A DNA stretch of 30,640 nt from an uncultured Chitinophagaceae bacterium (GTDB taxonomy: Bacteria > Bacteroidota > Bacteroidia > Chitinophagales > Chitinophagaceae), in NCBI GenBank assembly GCA_903841915.1, contig CAIMKO010000182.1, forward strand, positions 1 to 30,640. Direction: 5' to 3'. Below the pieces are notes generated by a model that made no database searches, had not been told where the DNA came from, and worked only from the letters and a program-made list of their open reading frames with translations. This document shows positions 1 to 7,941 of this stretch, piece after piece. The first letter of the stretch is position 1. Each line of letters begins with the position of its first letter. The position numbers and the translations under genes are program-made.

Positions 1-906
1 AATATGTATTTAAACAAACTTCCAAGTACCGGCTCATTTTTAGCTGTTTCTGTTTCAGAAGAACTAGCATCTGCATTATTAGGAAGAACATCTAAATTAT
101 CTTCTGCTCAATTAAAAGAAACTGCAAAAGGATCTTATGTTTCTGAAATTAAAGTGAATGCAACTAAAACAACGACCGATCTGCAAAGCAGCAATGTATT
201 GGGCATGTTGCCGGGAACTGACAAAGCTGATGAGTATGTTTTCTTAACGGGCCATTACGATCATTTAGGCAAACGCGGTGATGTGATCTATTATGGTGCT
301 GATGATGATGGCTCAGGTACTACATCGGTGCTGCAAATGGCAGAAGCTTTCAGTGCTGCAGCCAAAAAGGGTTACAAGCCAAGGAGAACAATCATTTTCA
401 TGACAGTAAGCGGCGAAGAAAAAGGTTTATGGGGTTCTCAGTATTATTCAGAACATCCGATCTATCCTTTGGACAAAACAAGTGTTGATCTGAATACAGA
501 TATGGACGGTAGAGTAGACACAGAAAGAAAGACACCGGATACTTTAAATTATATCTATGTGATCGGTCATGATAAATTAAGCAGCGAATTGCCTGTTATC
601 AATGAAGGCGCAAATAATAAATACACCAAGCTAACATTGGATTACAGATTTGATGATCCCAAAGATCCAAACATGATCTATTACCGCAGTGATCATTATA
701 ATTTTGCCCGCAAAGGTGTTCCTGTTTTATTTTTCTATGATGGAATGCTGAAAGCAGATTATCATCAACCTTCAGATACCGTTGATAAGATCAATTTCGA
801 TCTGATGGCAAAAAGAGCACAGTTAGTATTTTACACCGGATGGGAAATGGCGAACAGAGACAATATGTTGAAACGCGATACACCATTAAATATGCCGTCA
901 AGATAA
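1..906 (+). CDS. M28 family zinc metallopeptidase, 3' part
   Basis: The reading frame is open from the window edge, so the N-terminus is missing. The visible 300 residues are the catalytic domain of an M28 (aminopeptidase Y/S-like) peptidase, which uses two zinc ions to remove N-terminal residues from peptides. Counting from the Met at position 4, the expected ligands are H84 (in GHYDHLG), D101 (in GADDDGSG), E139 with the neighbouring general base E138 (in SGEEKGLWGS), D166 (in NTDMDG) and H254 (in DYHQPSDT). The segment before H84 looks like the end of an inserted PA-type region, as in exported Bacteroidota members. The missing N-terminus would be expected to carry a signal peptide, which cannot be checked here. 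A terminator follows, so this is the last gene of its transcript. Confidence 0.9.
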   Translation, partial: NMYLNKLPSTGSFLAVSVSEELASALLGRTSKLSSAQLKETAKGSYVSEIKVNATKTTTDLQSSNVLGMLPGTDKADEYVFLTGHYDHLGKRGDVIYYGADDDGSGTTSVLQMAEAFSAAAKKGYKPRRTIIFMTVSGEEKGLWGSQYYSEHPIYPLDKTSVDLNTDMDGRVDTERKTPDTLNYIYVIGHDKLSSELPVINEGANNKYTKLTLDYRFDDPKDPNMIYYRSDHYNFARKGVPVLFFYDGMLKADYHQPSDTVDKINFDLMAKRAQLVFYTGWEMANRDNMLKRDTPLNMPSR

Positions 907-927
907 CCCTCTAAATAGTTTTCTTTA

Positions 928-960
928 AAAGAACCATCGTTTTATGATGGTTCTTTTTTT
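928..960 (+). terminator. Rho-independent terminator after the M28 peptidase gene
   Basis: GAACCATC (931-938) pairs with GATGGTTC (946-953) around a 7-base loop. The flanking AAA/TTT extends the stem, and a run of seven T follows (954-960). It lies 25 bases after the stop codon. Confidence 0.88.
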
Positions 961-993
961 ATGCCCCAAACTTATCAAAGGGTTTTTCATTTA

Positions 994-1023
994 TTGTTTA
1001 ATCAACTGCTATAAATAACTTCG
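994..1023 (+). promoter_or_regulatory. Predicted Bacteroidota-type promoter of the GH97 gene
   Basis: TTG (994-996), 19 bases, then TAACTTCG (1016-1023), one mismatch from the TAnnTTTG -7 consensus. The spacing is normal for the phylum. It would give a short leader of about 10 bases before the ATG at 1041. Assigned by eye only. Confidence 0.5.
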
Positions 1024-1040
1024 CTGCTTAAATTGCTCAT

Positions 1041-3116
1041 ATGAAATTCATGCCAAGCTTTGCTGTTGCATTTTTGATGCTGATCATTTTTCAGGCAAAT
1101 GCAAGTTCTACTATTACTGTAAATTCTCCCAATCAGATCGTACAGTTGAAACTGGCAACAGAACCCGATGGTTCTGTCTGGTACAGTGTTTCACGAAAAG
1201 ATAAAGCTGTGATACTTCCCTCTACTTTCAGCTTTAAACTAAGTAAACCACAGACTGTATTAAATCAATTCAACATCATAGCAATTGATTCATCAGTTGT
1301 AAATGATACATGGCAACCTGTTTGGGGTGAATTGAAAAACATTCATAACAATTACAAACAACTGTCTTTGACCTTGACCGATAAAAACAATTCAGGTATT
1401 ATCATTAAGCTGGTATTCCGTGTTTTTGACGATGGCGCTGCATTCCGTTATGAATTTCCCGAACAAAAACATTTGAAGCATTTTATCATTGAAGAGGAAG
1501 CAACACAATTCAAATTAACAGGCGATCATAAAACTTTTTGGATCCCCGGCGACTATGATAGCAATGAGTTTCTGTACAATACCACAAAACTGAGCGAAGT
1601 AGATGCATACAAAGCAGAAAAAGAAGAAACAGCAATCGGTGTTACCTCTCCATTTAGCGCCAATGGGGTACAAACGCCATTGATGATGAAAACAACGGAT
1701 GGTTTGTATATCAATATCCATGAAGCTGCATTGCTGAATTATTCCGGAATGCAAATATTGATCGATAAGAAAAATCTCACCTTAACTTCTCAACTCGTTC
1801 CGGATGCTTATAACAATAAAGCTTATTTGATCACTCCTGCGGTTACTCCATGGAGAACGATCATCGTGAGTGACAAAGCAACGGATATCCTTGCTTCAAA
1901 AATGATCCTGAATTTAAATGAGCCTTCAAAAATTAAAGATGTTTCTTTCATCAAACCACAAAAATTTGTAGGTGTTTGGTGGGAGATGTTTAACGGTAAA
2001 TCCGCATGGGACAGTGCTACGCATCATCATGGTGCAACAACTGCTAACGTAAAAAAATATATTGACTTCGCCTCCAAACACGGCATTGATGGGGTACTCG
2101 TGGAAGGATGGAACAGAGGTTGGGAAGACTGGTACGGTCAATGGAAAGAAAATGTTTTTGATTTCATCACACCTTACAGCGATTTTAATATTGATGAATT
2201 GACTGCCTATGCAAAAGCAAAAAATGTTCGCATTGTTGCGCACCATGAAACATCGGGATCTGCAACAAACTATGAACGTTATATGGATACCGCCTATCGT
2301 TTCATGATCAATCATAATCAGAATACGGTTAAGACAGGTTATGTTGGAAAGATCATTCCGCGTGGCGAACATCATGATGGTCAGTGGATGGTGAACCATT
2401 ATGTGCGAGTGGCCGAAAAAACAGCTTCATATAAAATAATGCTGGATGCACATGAACCTGTAAGACCAACAGGATTATACAGAACCTATCCCAACTGGAT
2501 GGCTTGCGAAGCAGGACGTGGTACGGAATTCAACGGATTCAGCCATGGTAATGCACCCGAACATGAGACCATCATGCCTTTTACAAGATGGATGGGCGGA
2601 CCGATGGATTATACACCGGGCATATTTAAAATGCACCTGACACAATTTGACCCGAATAAAAAAGAAGGCGTGCATACAACACTCACCAAACAATTAGCAT
2701 TCTATGTGGTTATTTTCAGTCCGATCCAAATGGCTGCCGATATGCCCGAAAATTATGAAGCACATCTGGATGCTTTTAAATTTATTGAAGATGTGGCTGT
2801 TGATTGGGATGATACAAAAATACTGGAAGCAGAGCCGGGCGATTATGTAACGATTGCACGTAAAGCAAAAAATACTGACAATTGGTTTATAGGTGGCATA
2901 ACAGATGAAAATGCAAGAACATCAACGGTTGATCTTAGTTTCCTGGATGCCAATAAAAAGTATGAAGCCACTATTTATCGGGATGCGGAAGATGGACATT
3001 ACGACAGCAATCCGGAAGTGTATGTAATTGAAAAGAAAACGGTTGACAGCAAAACGATCTTAAAATTAAAAGAAGCAGCAGGCGGTGGCTATGCCATTAG
3101 TTTGAAGAAGTTGTAA
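1041..3116 (+). CDS. GH97 family alpha-glucosidase, SusB-like
   Basis: An exported 691-residue glycoside hydrolase of family 97, predicted to release glucose from alpha-glucans or malto-oligosaccharides at the cell surface or in the periplasm. Residues 1-21 form a signal peptide ending in ANA. An N-terminal beta-sandwich (about 25-290) is followed by the (beta/alpha)8 domain starting near GVWWEMFNG (about 312) and a C-terminal beta domain. Key acids are E403 (HHETS), E472 (AHEPVRPTG), E490 (ACEAG) and E496 (GRGTEFN). Their spacings of 69, 18 and 6 match E439, E508, E526 and E532 of Bacteroides SusB as I recall them. This places the protein in the inverting, calcium-dependent alpha-glucosidase subgroup rather than the retaining alpha-galactosidase subgroup. 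The gene is monocistronic, with no susC/susD beside it. Confidence 0.93.
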   Translation: MKFMPSFAVAFLMLIIFQANASSTITVNSPNQIVQLKLATEPDGSVWYSVSRKDKAVILPSTFSFKLSKPQTVLNQFNIIAIDSSVVNDTWQPVWGELKNIHNNYKQLSLTLTDKNNSGIIIKLVFRVFDDGAAFRYEFPEQKHLKHFIIEEEATQFKLTGDHKTFWIPGDYDSNEFLYNTTKLSEVDAYKAEKEETAIGVTSPFSANGVQTPLMMKTTDGLYINIHEAALLNYSGMQILIDKKNLTLTSQLVPDAYNNKAYLITPAVTPWRTIIVSDKATDILASKMILNLNEPSKIKDVSFIKPQKFVGVWWEMFNGKSAWDSATHHHGATTANVKKYIDFASKHGIDGVLVEGWNRGWEDWYGQWKENVFDFITPYSDFNIDELTAYAKAKNVRIVAHHETSGSATNYERYMDTAYRFMINHNQNTVKTGYVGKIIPRGEHHDGQWMVNHYVRVAEKTASYKIMLDAHEPVRPTGLYRTYPNWMACEAGRGTEFNGFSHGNAPEHETIMPFTRWMGGPMDYTPGIFKMHLTQFDPNKKEGVHTTLTKQLAFYVVIFSPIQMAADMPENYEAHLDAFKFIEDVAVDWDDTKILEAEPGDYVTIARKAKNTDNWFIGGITDENARTSTVDLSFLDANKKYEATIYRDAEDGHYDSNPEVYVIEKKTVDSKTILKLKEAAGGGYAISLKKL

Positions 3117-3165
3117 TGAATAGAACACAGATGACACAGATATAACTGATCATCGCAGATTTTTT

Positions 3166-3195
3166 CTAAGCCCCGTCATTAATGGCGGGGCTTAG
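3166..3195. terminator. Stem-loop between convergent genes, probable terminator
   Basis: CTAAGCCCC (3166-3174) pairs with GGGGCTTAG (3187-3195), and the stem extends inward by four more pairs (one G-T) to a TTAA loop. It sits between the GH97 stop and the 3' end of the opposite gene. Neither strand has a strong T-run after it, so efficiency is uncertain. Confidence 0.55.
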
Positions 3196-3237
3196 TTATT
3201 TATAATGCAACAGACTATAAAAAATCAGGGTCTTTTG

Positions 3238-3735
3238 TTACTGAACCTTTTTTAAGGTTGACCAAATTTCCATGCCCCCATTTTGCGGTGTTTGTATAGT
3301 GATAAGAAGTAGTTTGTCTTTGAGTTTGTATATTTTTTGTGCTTCATTTTTTTTATGACGATCTGTGGTTGTAATAGTAGAGCTCTCTTCATCAACTATG
3401 TAAGAGATTTTATAATCTGAAGCAGGCCCCTGCCCATAATAAATCTCTCCTGTTCCATCCTCATTGAACTGATAAAACATCTGTCTCATTATTTCAAAAG
3501 CTGGCCTCATGCTTTTCGTTGCAGAATCTATTGATATGTTTGCTTTCGAAAGATTCGCTTTTCCGGAATCGCCCATTATGATAGAATCTTTATCAAGATC
3601 GTAAGTAACAATATTTTTAAATTCTTCTACCGCTAAAACCCATTTACCAATAATATCAGATTTTTTGATTTTGGTTTGAGCATTGATCTGAAAGGATAAC
3701 AAAATCAACGAAAGAAAGAAAGCGATTTTTTTCAT
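3238..3735 (-). CDS. Exported lipocalin-like small protein
   Basis: A 165-residue protein of unknown function, read from the ATG at 3735. An upstream in-frame start at 3762 would add nine residues ahead of the signal peptide and is less likely. The first 19 residues (MKKIAFF... to INAQ) are a clear signal peptide of the AQ type common in Bacteroidota. The mature part begins with SDIIGKWVL, the G-x-W pattern at the start of lipocalin-like beta-barrels. It continues as alternating short strands with FNEDGTGEIYY and a C-terminal strand ending in IWSTLKKV, as in the lipocalin_4-type small exported proteins of this phylum. Such domains may bind small hydrophobic ligands, but no ligand can be inferred here. 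The gene stands alone between convergent and divergent neighbours. Confidence 0.7.
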   Translation of the reverse strand: MKKIAFFLSLILLSFQINAQTKIKKSDIIGKWVLAVEEFKNIVTYDLDKDSIIMGDSGKANLSKANISIDSATKSMRPAFEIMRQMFYQFNEDGTGEIYYGQGPASDYKISYIVDEESSTITTTDRHKKNEAQKIYKLKDKLLLITIQTPQNGGMEIWSTLKKVQ

Positions 3736-3785
3736 GATTGTCATTTGAAAGAACAATTTCAAAATATTTTATTCAACAGCTTGCA

Positions 3786-3820
3786 ACAAAAAAGACCCTG
3801 AAAAAAATCAGAGTCTTTTA
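3786..3820 (-). terminator. Terminator after the deoxyhypusine-synthase-like gene
   Basis: AAAGAC and CTGA pair with TCAG and GTCTTT around a run of A, with one internal mismatch. On the minus strand the stem is followed by a T-run. It lies about 50 bases beyond the minus-strand stop at 3868. T-rich sequence on the plus side also allows bidirectional action. Confidence 0.75.
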
Positions 3821-3867
3821 TTTATCTCATTTGCAAATTTGCACATCAAATAATTTGCACATTCGCA

Positions 3868-4842
3868 TTACCATCCCAAGATCCACGCAAACATTAACGG
3901 CGCAACGATCGTTGCATCACTTTCTACAATGAATTTTGGTGTATGGATATCTAATTTACCCCAGGTAATTTTTTCGTTTGGAACAGCCCCACTATAAGAA
4001 CCGTAAGAGGTTGTGCTGTCACTAATTTGGCAGAAATAACTCCAGAAAGGAACGTCATGCCATTCCAGATCCTGATACATCATCGGCACCACACAAATTG
4101 GGAAATCGCCTGCAATACCGCCACCGATCTGGAAGAATCCAACACCTTTGCCGCCACTGTTGGCACGATACCATTCGGTTAAATAGATCATGTATTCAAT
4201 ACCGCTTTTTACGGTACTTGCTTTTAATTCGCCCTTGATCACATAACTCGCAAAAATATTTCCGGTAGTACTGTCTTCCCATCCCGGAACGATGATCGGA
4301 ATATTTTTTTCGGCAGCCGCTAATATCCAGCTGTCTTTCGGATCAATTTCATAATACTGTTCCAGTTCTTTGCTCAGCACCACTTTGTATAAAAACTCAT
4401 GTGGCAAATATCTTTCACCTTTTGCTTCGGCATCTTTCCACTGTTTCACCAAATGTTTTTGCAGGCGGCGGAACGCTTCTTCCTCGGGAATACAGGTATC
4501 GGTAACACGATTGTAATGATGCTCTAAGAGGTCCCATTCGTCCTGTGGGGTCAGATCACGATAATGAGGGACCCTTTTATAATGAGAATGAGCAACAAGG
4601 TTCATCACATCTTCTTCCAGGTTGGCACCGGTACAGCTGATAATATCCACTTTCCCCTGACGGATCATTTCAGCAAAAGAGATCCCTAATTCGGCGGTGC
4701 TCATGGCACCGGCCAGTGTGACCATCATTTTGCCGCCTTCCAGCAAATGTGTTTCATAGCCTTTTGCCGCATCCATCAGGGCTGCAGCGTTGAAATGGCG
4801 GTAATGGTGTTCGATAAACTGAGAAACGGGTCCTTTACTCAT
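3868..4842 (-). CDS. Deoxyhypusine-synthase-like protein without the catalytic lysine
   Basis: A 324-residue cytosolic protein homologous along its length to deoxyhypusine synthase, the NAD-dependent enzyme that moves the aminobutyl group of spermidine to a lysine of eIF5A. Family features are visible: TLAGAMSTAELG (42-53), SCTGANLEEDV (69-79), VPGWEDSTTGNIF (185-197), the GGG of QIGGG (240-242), and the C-terminal WGKLDIHTPKFIVESDATIVAPL. In the true enzyme the GGG loop is followed two residues later by the active-site lysine that forms the imine (GGGxxKHH). Here the loop reads GGGIAGDF, with Gly245 at that place. Bacteroidota have no eIF5A, so the substrate must differ. A role in polyamine or other amine metabolism is only a guess. 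The ATG at 4842 follows a TACTTTTG promoter element. Confidence 0.85.
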   Translation of the reverse strand: MSKGPVSQFIEHHYRHFNAAALMDAAKGYETHLLEGGKMMVTLAGAMSTAELGISFAEMIRQGKVDIISCTGANLEEDVMNLVAHSHYKRVPHYRDLTPQDEWDLLEHHYNRVTDTCIPEEEAFRRLQKHLVKQWKDAEAKGERYLPHEFLYKVVLSKELEQYYEIDPKDSWILAAAEKNIPIIVPGWEDSTTGNIFASYVIKGELKASTVKSGIEYMIYLTEWYRANSGGKGVGFFQIGGGIAGDFPICVVPMMYQDLEWHDVPFWSYFCQISDSTTSYGSYSGAVPNEKITWGKLDIHTPKFIVESDATIVAPLMFAWILGW

Positions 4843-4860
4843 AACTTGCTTTTAGTGGCG

Positions 4861-4868
4861 CAAAAGTA
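4861..4868 (-). promoter_or_regulatory. Predicted -7 element of the deoxyhypusine-synthase-like gene
   Basis: On the minus strand this reads TACTTTTG, a full match to TAnnTTTG, 18 bases before the start codon. No convincing -33 TTTG lies at the right distance, so the promoter is only half supported. Confidence 0.4.
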
Positions 4869-4950
4869 ATTTTTTTGCGTCGGTTTTACGAGAAATAAAG
4901 AGTTAAGCTTTTATCAGTTGGAAATTATAGTTTTAATTTGCAAACCCGCA

Positions 4951-5880
4951 ATGAAGAAACTCATCAGCATATTGATCCCCGTTTTTAATGAAGAGGGGAA
5001 TGTACCTGCCATTACGGAAGCGATTCGTACAGTTTTTGAAAATATCCATTTCGATTATGAGATCGTTTTTGTGAATGACGGCAGCGCCGATAATAGTTTG
5101 GCCATTATTAAAGAGATTGCAATTACACAAAACAATATCTTCTATATTTCATTTTCAAGAAATTTTGGTAAGGACAATGCATTATTGGCCGGATTTAAAT
5201 ACTGTAAGGGCGATGCGATCATAACGATCGATGCCGACATGCAGCATCCACCCGAAATGATCCCCGGTATGCTGCAATTATGGGAAGAAGGAAATGATGT
5301 GGTGTATACCTATCGTTCCGACAGAAATCAACACGCCAGTAATTTTAATCAGTTCACCTCAAGAATGTTTTATAAAGTGATCAATAATCTTTCTGATGTT
5401 GATCTGGAAGATGGTATTGCCGATTATCGCCTATTGGATAAATCTGTGGTGGGTGTATTTAATAATTTACATGAAGACAGGCCTTTTTTTCGCGGTTTGA
5501 TAAAATGGGTTGGATTTCAGCAAAAAGGCATTCCTTACATGCCCAAACCAAGAGTTACCGGCGAAACTAAATACAGCGCTAAAGCATTGGTCAGATTGGC
5601 ATTGCAGGGGATTACATCTTTCAGTGTAAAACCACTGACCATTGCGATCTATCTGGGACTGACCTTTTCGTTATTATCTACTTTATATATTCCTTATGTA
5701 TTGATCAGTTTGTATAAAGGATATGCTATATCGGGATGGACGTCGATCATCGTTACCATTGCTTTTTTTGGCGGTTTGCAATTAATGATATTGGGAATAC
5801 TGGGAATTTATCTGGGAAAATTATTCATGCAAAGCAAACAGCGGCCACACTTCATCATTAAAGAAACCAATCTTTACTAA
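4951..5880 (+). CDS. Polyprenyl-phosphate glycosyltransferase, GT2 (GtrB/DPM1-like)
   Basis: A 309-residue membrane-anchored family 2 glycosyltransferase. Members transfer a sugar from a nucleotide donor to undecaprenyl (or dolichyl) phosphate at the inner face of the cytoplasmic membrane, making a lipid-linked donor for later steps outside. The GT-A domain starts at once (ISILIPVFNEEGN, 5-17). VNDGS (41-45) and the metal-binding DAD (94-96, in IDADMQHPPEMI) are intact, and DRPFFRG and GETKYS are typical of the subfamily. Two hydrophobic helices follow (about 227-255 and 265-295), as in GtrB. The ATG at 4951 is preferred to an in-frame TTG at 4918 because the family begins right at the first beta strand. 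A GT87-type gene follows after about 20 bases, which suggests donor-maker and donor-user coupling. Confidence 0.9.
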   Translation: MKKLISILIPVFNEEGNVPAITEAIRTVFENIHFDYEIVFVNDGSADNSLAIIKEIAITQNNIFYISFSRNFGKDNALLAGFKYCKGDAIITIDADMQHPPEMIPGMLQLWEEGNDVVYTYRSDRNQHASNFNQFTSRMFYKVINNLSDVDLEDGIADYRLLDKSVVGVFNNLHEDRPFFRGLIKWVGFQQKGIPYMPKPRVTGETKYSAKALVRLALQGITSFSVKPLTIAIYLGLTFSLLSTLYIPYVLISLYKGYAISGWTSIIVTIAFFGGLQLMILGILGIYLGKLFMQSKQRPHFIIKETNLY

Positions 5881-5901
5881 ACTTAGGTGCGTACCATTAA
5901 T

Positions 5902-7110
5902 ATGAGCGAAAACAAAACAAAGAAATGGTTTAGTTCAGGTGCTTTCTTGCACGATAAAACCTTAGCGCTTGTTTTATGGTTTGGTTTAGCTTTCATTGCT
6001 GTGCTGCTTGATTTTCTTCATGGGATGACCAATAACTACATCATCTTTAAATATGTGTACATACATACCCTGCAACACACAAATCTTTATTTGGAATATC
6101 CGCAGCAGTATGTTGATGTAAATTTATATGGTCCAGTTTTCAGTATGGTGATCGCACCATTTACATTATTGCCCGATTGGTTGGGAATTATTTTCTGGGG
6201 AATGTTTAATACGGCTATTTTATATGTAGCGATCCGAAAATTACCCATTGAAGCAAAATGGCAATACGCGATCCTTATTTTAAGTGCACACGAAATGATG
6301 AATGCCGCATCCTGGCTGCAAAGTAACCCCCTGATCGTTGCCTGTATCATTCTTGGATTTGTATTCATTCATGAAGGGAAAAATATCTGGGCATTATTTT
6401 TTATTATGCTGGCCACATTTGTTAAGCTCTATGGCATTGTTGGATTTGCTTTCTTCTTTTTTAGCAAGGATAAATTGAATTTTATTAAATGGGCCTTTAT
6501 TTGGGGTGCCGTATTTTTTGTCTTGCCCATGCTGCTGGCACCACCATCCTTTGTGATGCAATCATATCATGACTGGTATGCTGCACTTACTTTTAAAGCC
6601 GCAAAAAATGTCAGGCTGGATATTCACAATGATTATCAGGATATTTCTGTGATGGGAATGATCAGAAGAATATTCAATTACCCCGAGTTTAAAAATATCT
6701 ATATCACCATTCCTGCAATGCTCATATTCGGATTGCAATATTTGCGTTATAACTATTTTTCTGATCTACGATTCCGACTCTATCTTTTGTGCTCTGTGCT
6801 GATCACAACAGTGATCTTTACTACCAGTGCAGAATCCCCAACTTATATCATTGCATTTCCTGCGGTGTGTATCTGGTATGTATTGCAGCAGCACACTAAA
6901 ATGATCAATGCTGTATTTATTTTTGCGCTTTTACTAACGAGTTTTTCTTATTCAGATATTTTTACGCCGTATGTCCGTGACCATATTATCAGGCCTTATT
7001 CCTTAAAAGCATTGCCTTGTTTTGTGTTGTGGATATTGATCGCCTGGCAGATCTTTTCAAAACAATTTTTGTCTGTTGACCGTACATTAATCTTAGAGAA
7101 AGCAGCATAA
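5902..7110 (+). CDS. GT87/DUF2029-type integral membrane glycosyltransferase
   Basis: A 402-residue polytopic membrane protein with about ten hydrophobic segments. It resembles the GT87 (DUF2029) family, whose characterised members are mycobacterial mannosyltransferases that use polyprenyl-phosphate sugars as donors. The first long loop after helix one carries the family's DF...Y motif region (LDFLHG, then YIFKYVYIHTLQHTNLYLEYPQQYVDVNLYGPVFS, here split only for reading). NLYGPVF followed by a proline-rich helix is typical. The ATG at 5902 is chosen over a GTG at 5887. The neighbouring GT2 gene upstream could supply its lipid-linked sugar donor, and the deacetylase downstream could modify the product. 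Donor and acceptor are unknown, and family assignment rests on topology and motif style. Confidence 0.75.
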   Translation: MSENKTKKWFSSGAFLHDKTLALVLWFGLAFIAVLLDFLHGMTNNYIIFKYVYIHTLQHTNLYLEYPQQYVDVNLYGPVFSMVIAPFTLLPDWLGIIFWGMFNTAILYVAIRKLPIEAKWQYAILILSAHEMMNAASWLQSNPLIVACIILGFVFIHEGKNIWALFFIMLATFVKLYGIVGFAFFFFSKDKLNFIKWAFIWGAVFFVLPMLLAPPSFVMQSYHDWYAALTFKAAKNVRLDIHNDYQDISVMGMIRRIFNYPEFKNIYITIPAMLIFGLQYLRYNYFSDLRFRLYLLCSVLITTVIFTTSAESPTYIIAFPAVCIWYVLQQHTKMINAVFIFALLLTSFSYSDIFTPYVRDHIIRPYSLKALPCFVLWILIAWQIFSKQFLSVDRTLILEKAA

Positions 7111-7119
7111 ATTCATTGC

Positions 7120-7911
7120 ATGAAGCAAGCCGAGCGATTTATCATATTGAGTTTTGATGTGGAGGAATTTGACCTTCCTCTGGAATATGGAGAAAATATT
7201 TCTGCAGAGGAACAATTCATGATTGGTAATGCCGGAACTGAAAGCATTGCTACAATACTGGACCAACACGAAATAAACTGCAGCCTTTTTACCACCGCTA
7301 ATTATGCGATGCATTTTCCGCAACAGATAAAAGCATTGGCAAAGCAGCATGAAATCGCTTCGCATACATTTTATCATTCATCGTTTCAAAACGAAGATCT
7401 CTTAGCATCAAAATTAAAGCTCGAAGAAATTTCAGGAACAACGGTATCCGGTTTGCGAATGCCAAGGATGCGGAAAATTGAAATGGAAGAAGTGAAAAAG
7501 GCAGGATATATATACGATTCGTCCATTAACCCAACTTTTTTGCCAGGGAGATATAACAATCTTCATCTGCCCCGAACATTATATAAAGAAGAGGATATTT
7601 TTCGCTTGCCCACGTCGGTCACTCCCCATTTACGCATTCCTTTATTCTGGCTGGCATTTAAGAACCTTCCATACTTTGTTTTTAAACAAATGGCTATTCA
7701 AACTTTGCGGAATGATGGCTGCCTCAGTCTGTATTTCCATCCATGGGAATTTATTGACATTAATCAATATAAAATACCCGGCTACACCAAAAGACTATGC
7801 GGCATCGCTCTTCAGCAAAGAATGCATCAGTTAATTAAAGATCTGAAAAAAGAAGGCCAATTCATTACAGCCCAAACCTATATCAATGAGAAAAGCCCTC
7901 TTATACAATAA
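7120..7911 (+). CDS. Polysaccharide deacetylase (NodB domain, CE4)
   Basis: A 263-residue protein with a single NodB fold and no signal peptide, so it probably acts in the cytosol or at the inner face of the membrane. Motif 1 is SFDVEEFD (11-18), the variant in XrtA-type envelope deacetylases rather than TFDDG. Motif 2 supplies metal ligands H82 and H86 (SHTFYH). Motif 3 has the Arg-x-Pro of GLRMPRM, and the late motif is LYFHPWEFID. The metal site therefore looks intact. Deacetylation of an N-acetylated sugar on a lipid carrier or polymer is the likely reaction. The gene is 9 bases downstream of the GT87-type gene and is almost certainly co-transcribed with the two glycosyltransferases. A terminator hairpin overlaps its stop codon. 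Confidence 0.85.
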   Translation: MKQAERFIILSFDVEEFDLPLEYGENISAEEQFMIGNAGTESIATILDQHEINCSLFTTANYAMHFPQQIKALAKQHEIASHTFYHSSFQNEDLLASKLKLEEISGTTVSGLRMPRMRKIEMEEVKKAGYIYDSSINPTFLPGRYNNLHLPRTLYKEEDIFRLPTSVTPHLRIPLFWLAFKNLPYFVFKQMAIQTLRNDGCLSLYFHPWEFIDINQYKIPGYTKRLCGIALQQRMHQLIKDLKKEGQFITAQTYINEKSPLIQ

Positions 7912-7919
7912 AAGGGCTT
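7893..7919. terminator. Bidirectional terminator hairpin overlapping the deacetylase stop
   Basis: AAGCCCT (7893-7899) pairs with AGGGCTT (7913-7919), and the stop codon TAA (7909-7911) is in the loop region. On the minus strand the stem ends in TTTTCTC, which also suits the convergent gene ending at 7942. Confidence 0.65.
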
Positions 7920-7941
7920 CATGATCGGAATGGTTTATTCT

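Noticed and set aside
1926..2399. A 157-codon open frame on the minus strand inside the GH97 gene
   Set aside because: It is opposite a fully conserved catalytic domain, has no family resemblance and no promoter; a shadow of the real gene.
1041..3116. A starch-utilisation (Sus) locus around the GH97 gene
   Set aside because: No SusC/SusD-type, SusE/F or regulator gene lies nearby; GH97, GH3 and GH9 genes are far apart and singly transcribed.
3738..3932. A 64-codon plus-strand frame overlapping two 3' and 5' gene ends
   Set aside because: It runs through a terminator hairpin and the end of the deoxyhypusine-synthase-like gene and shows no protein-like pattern.
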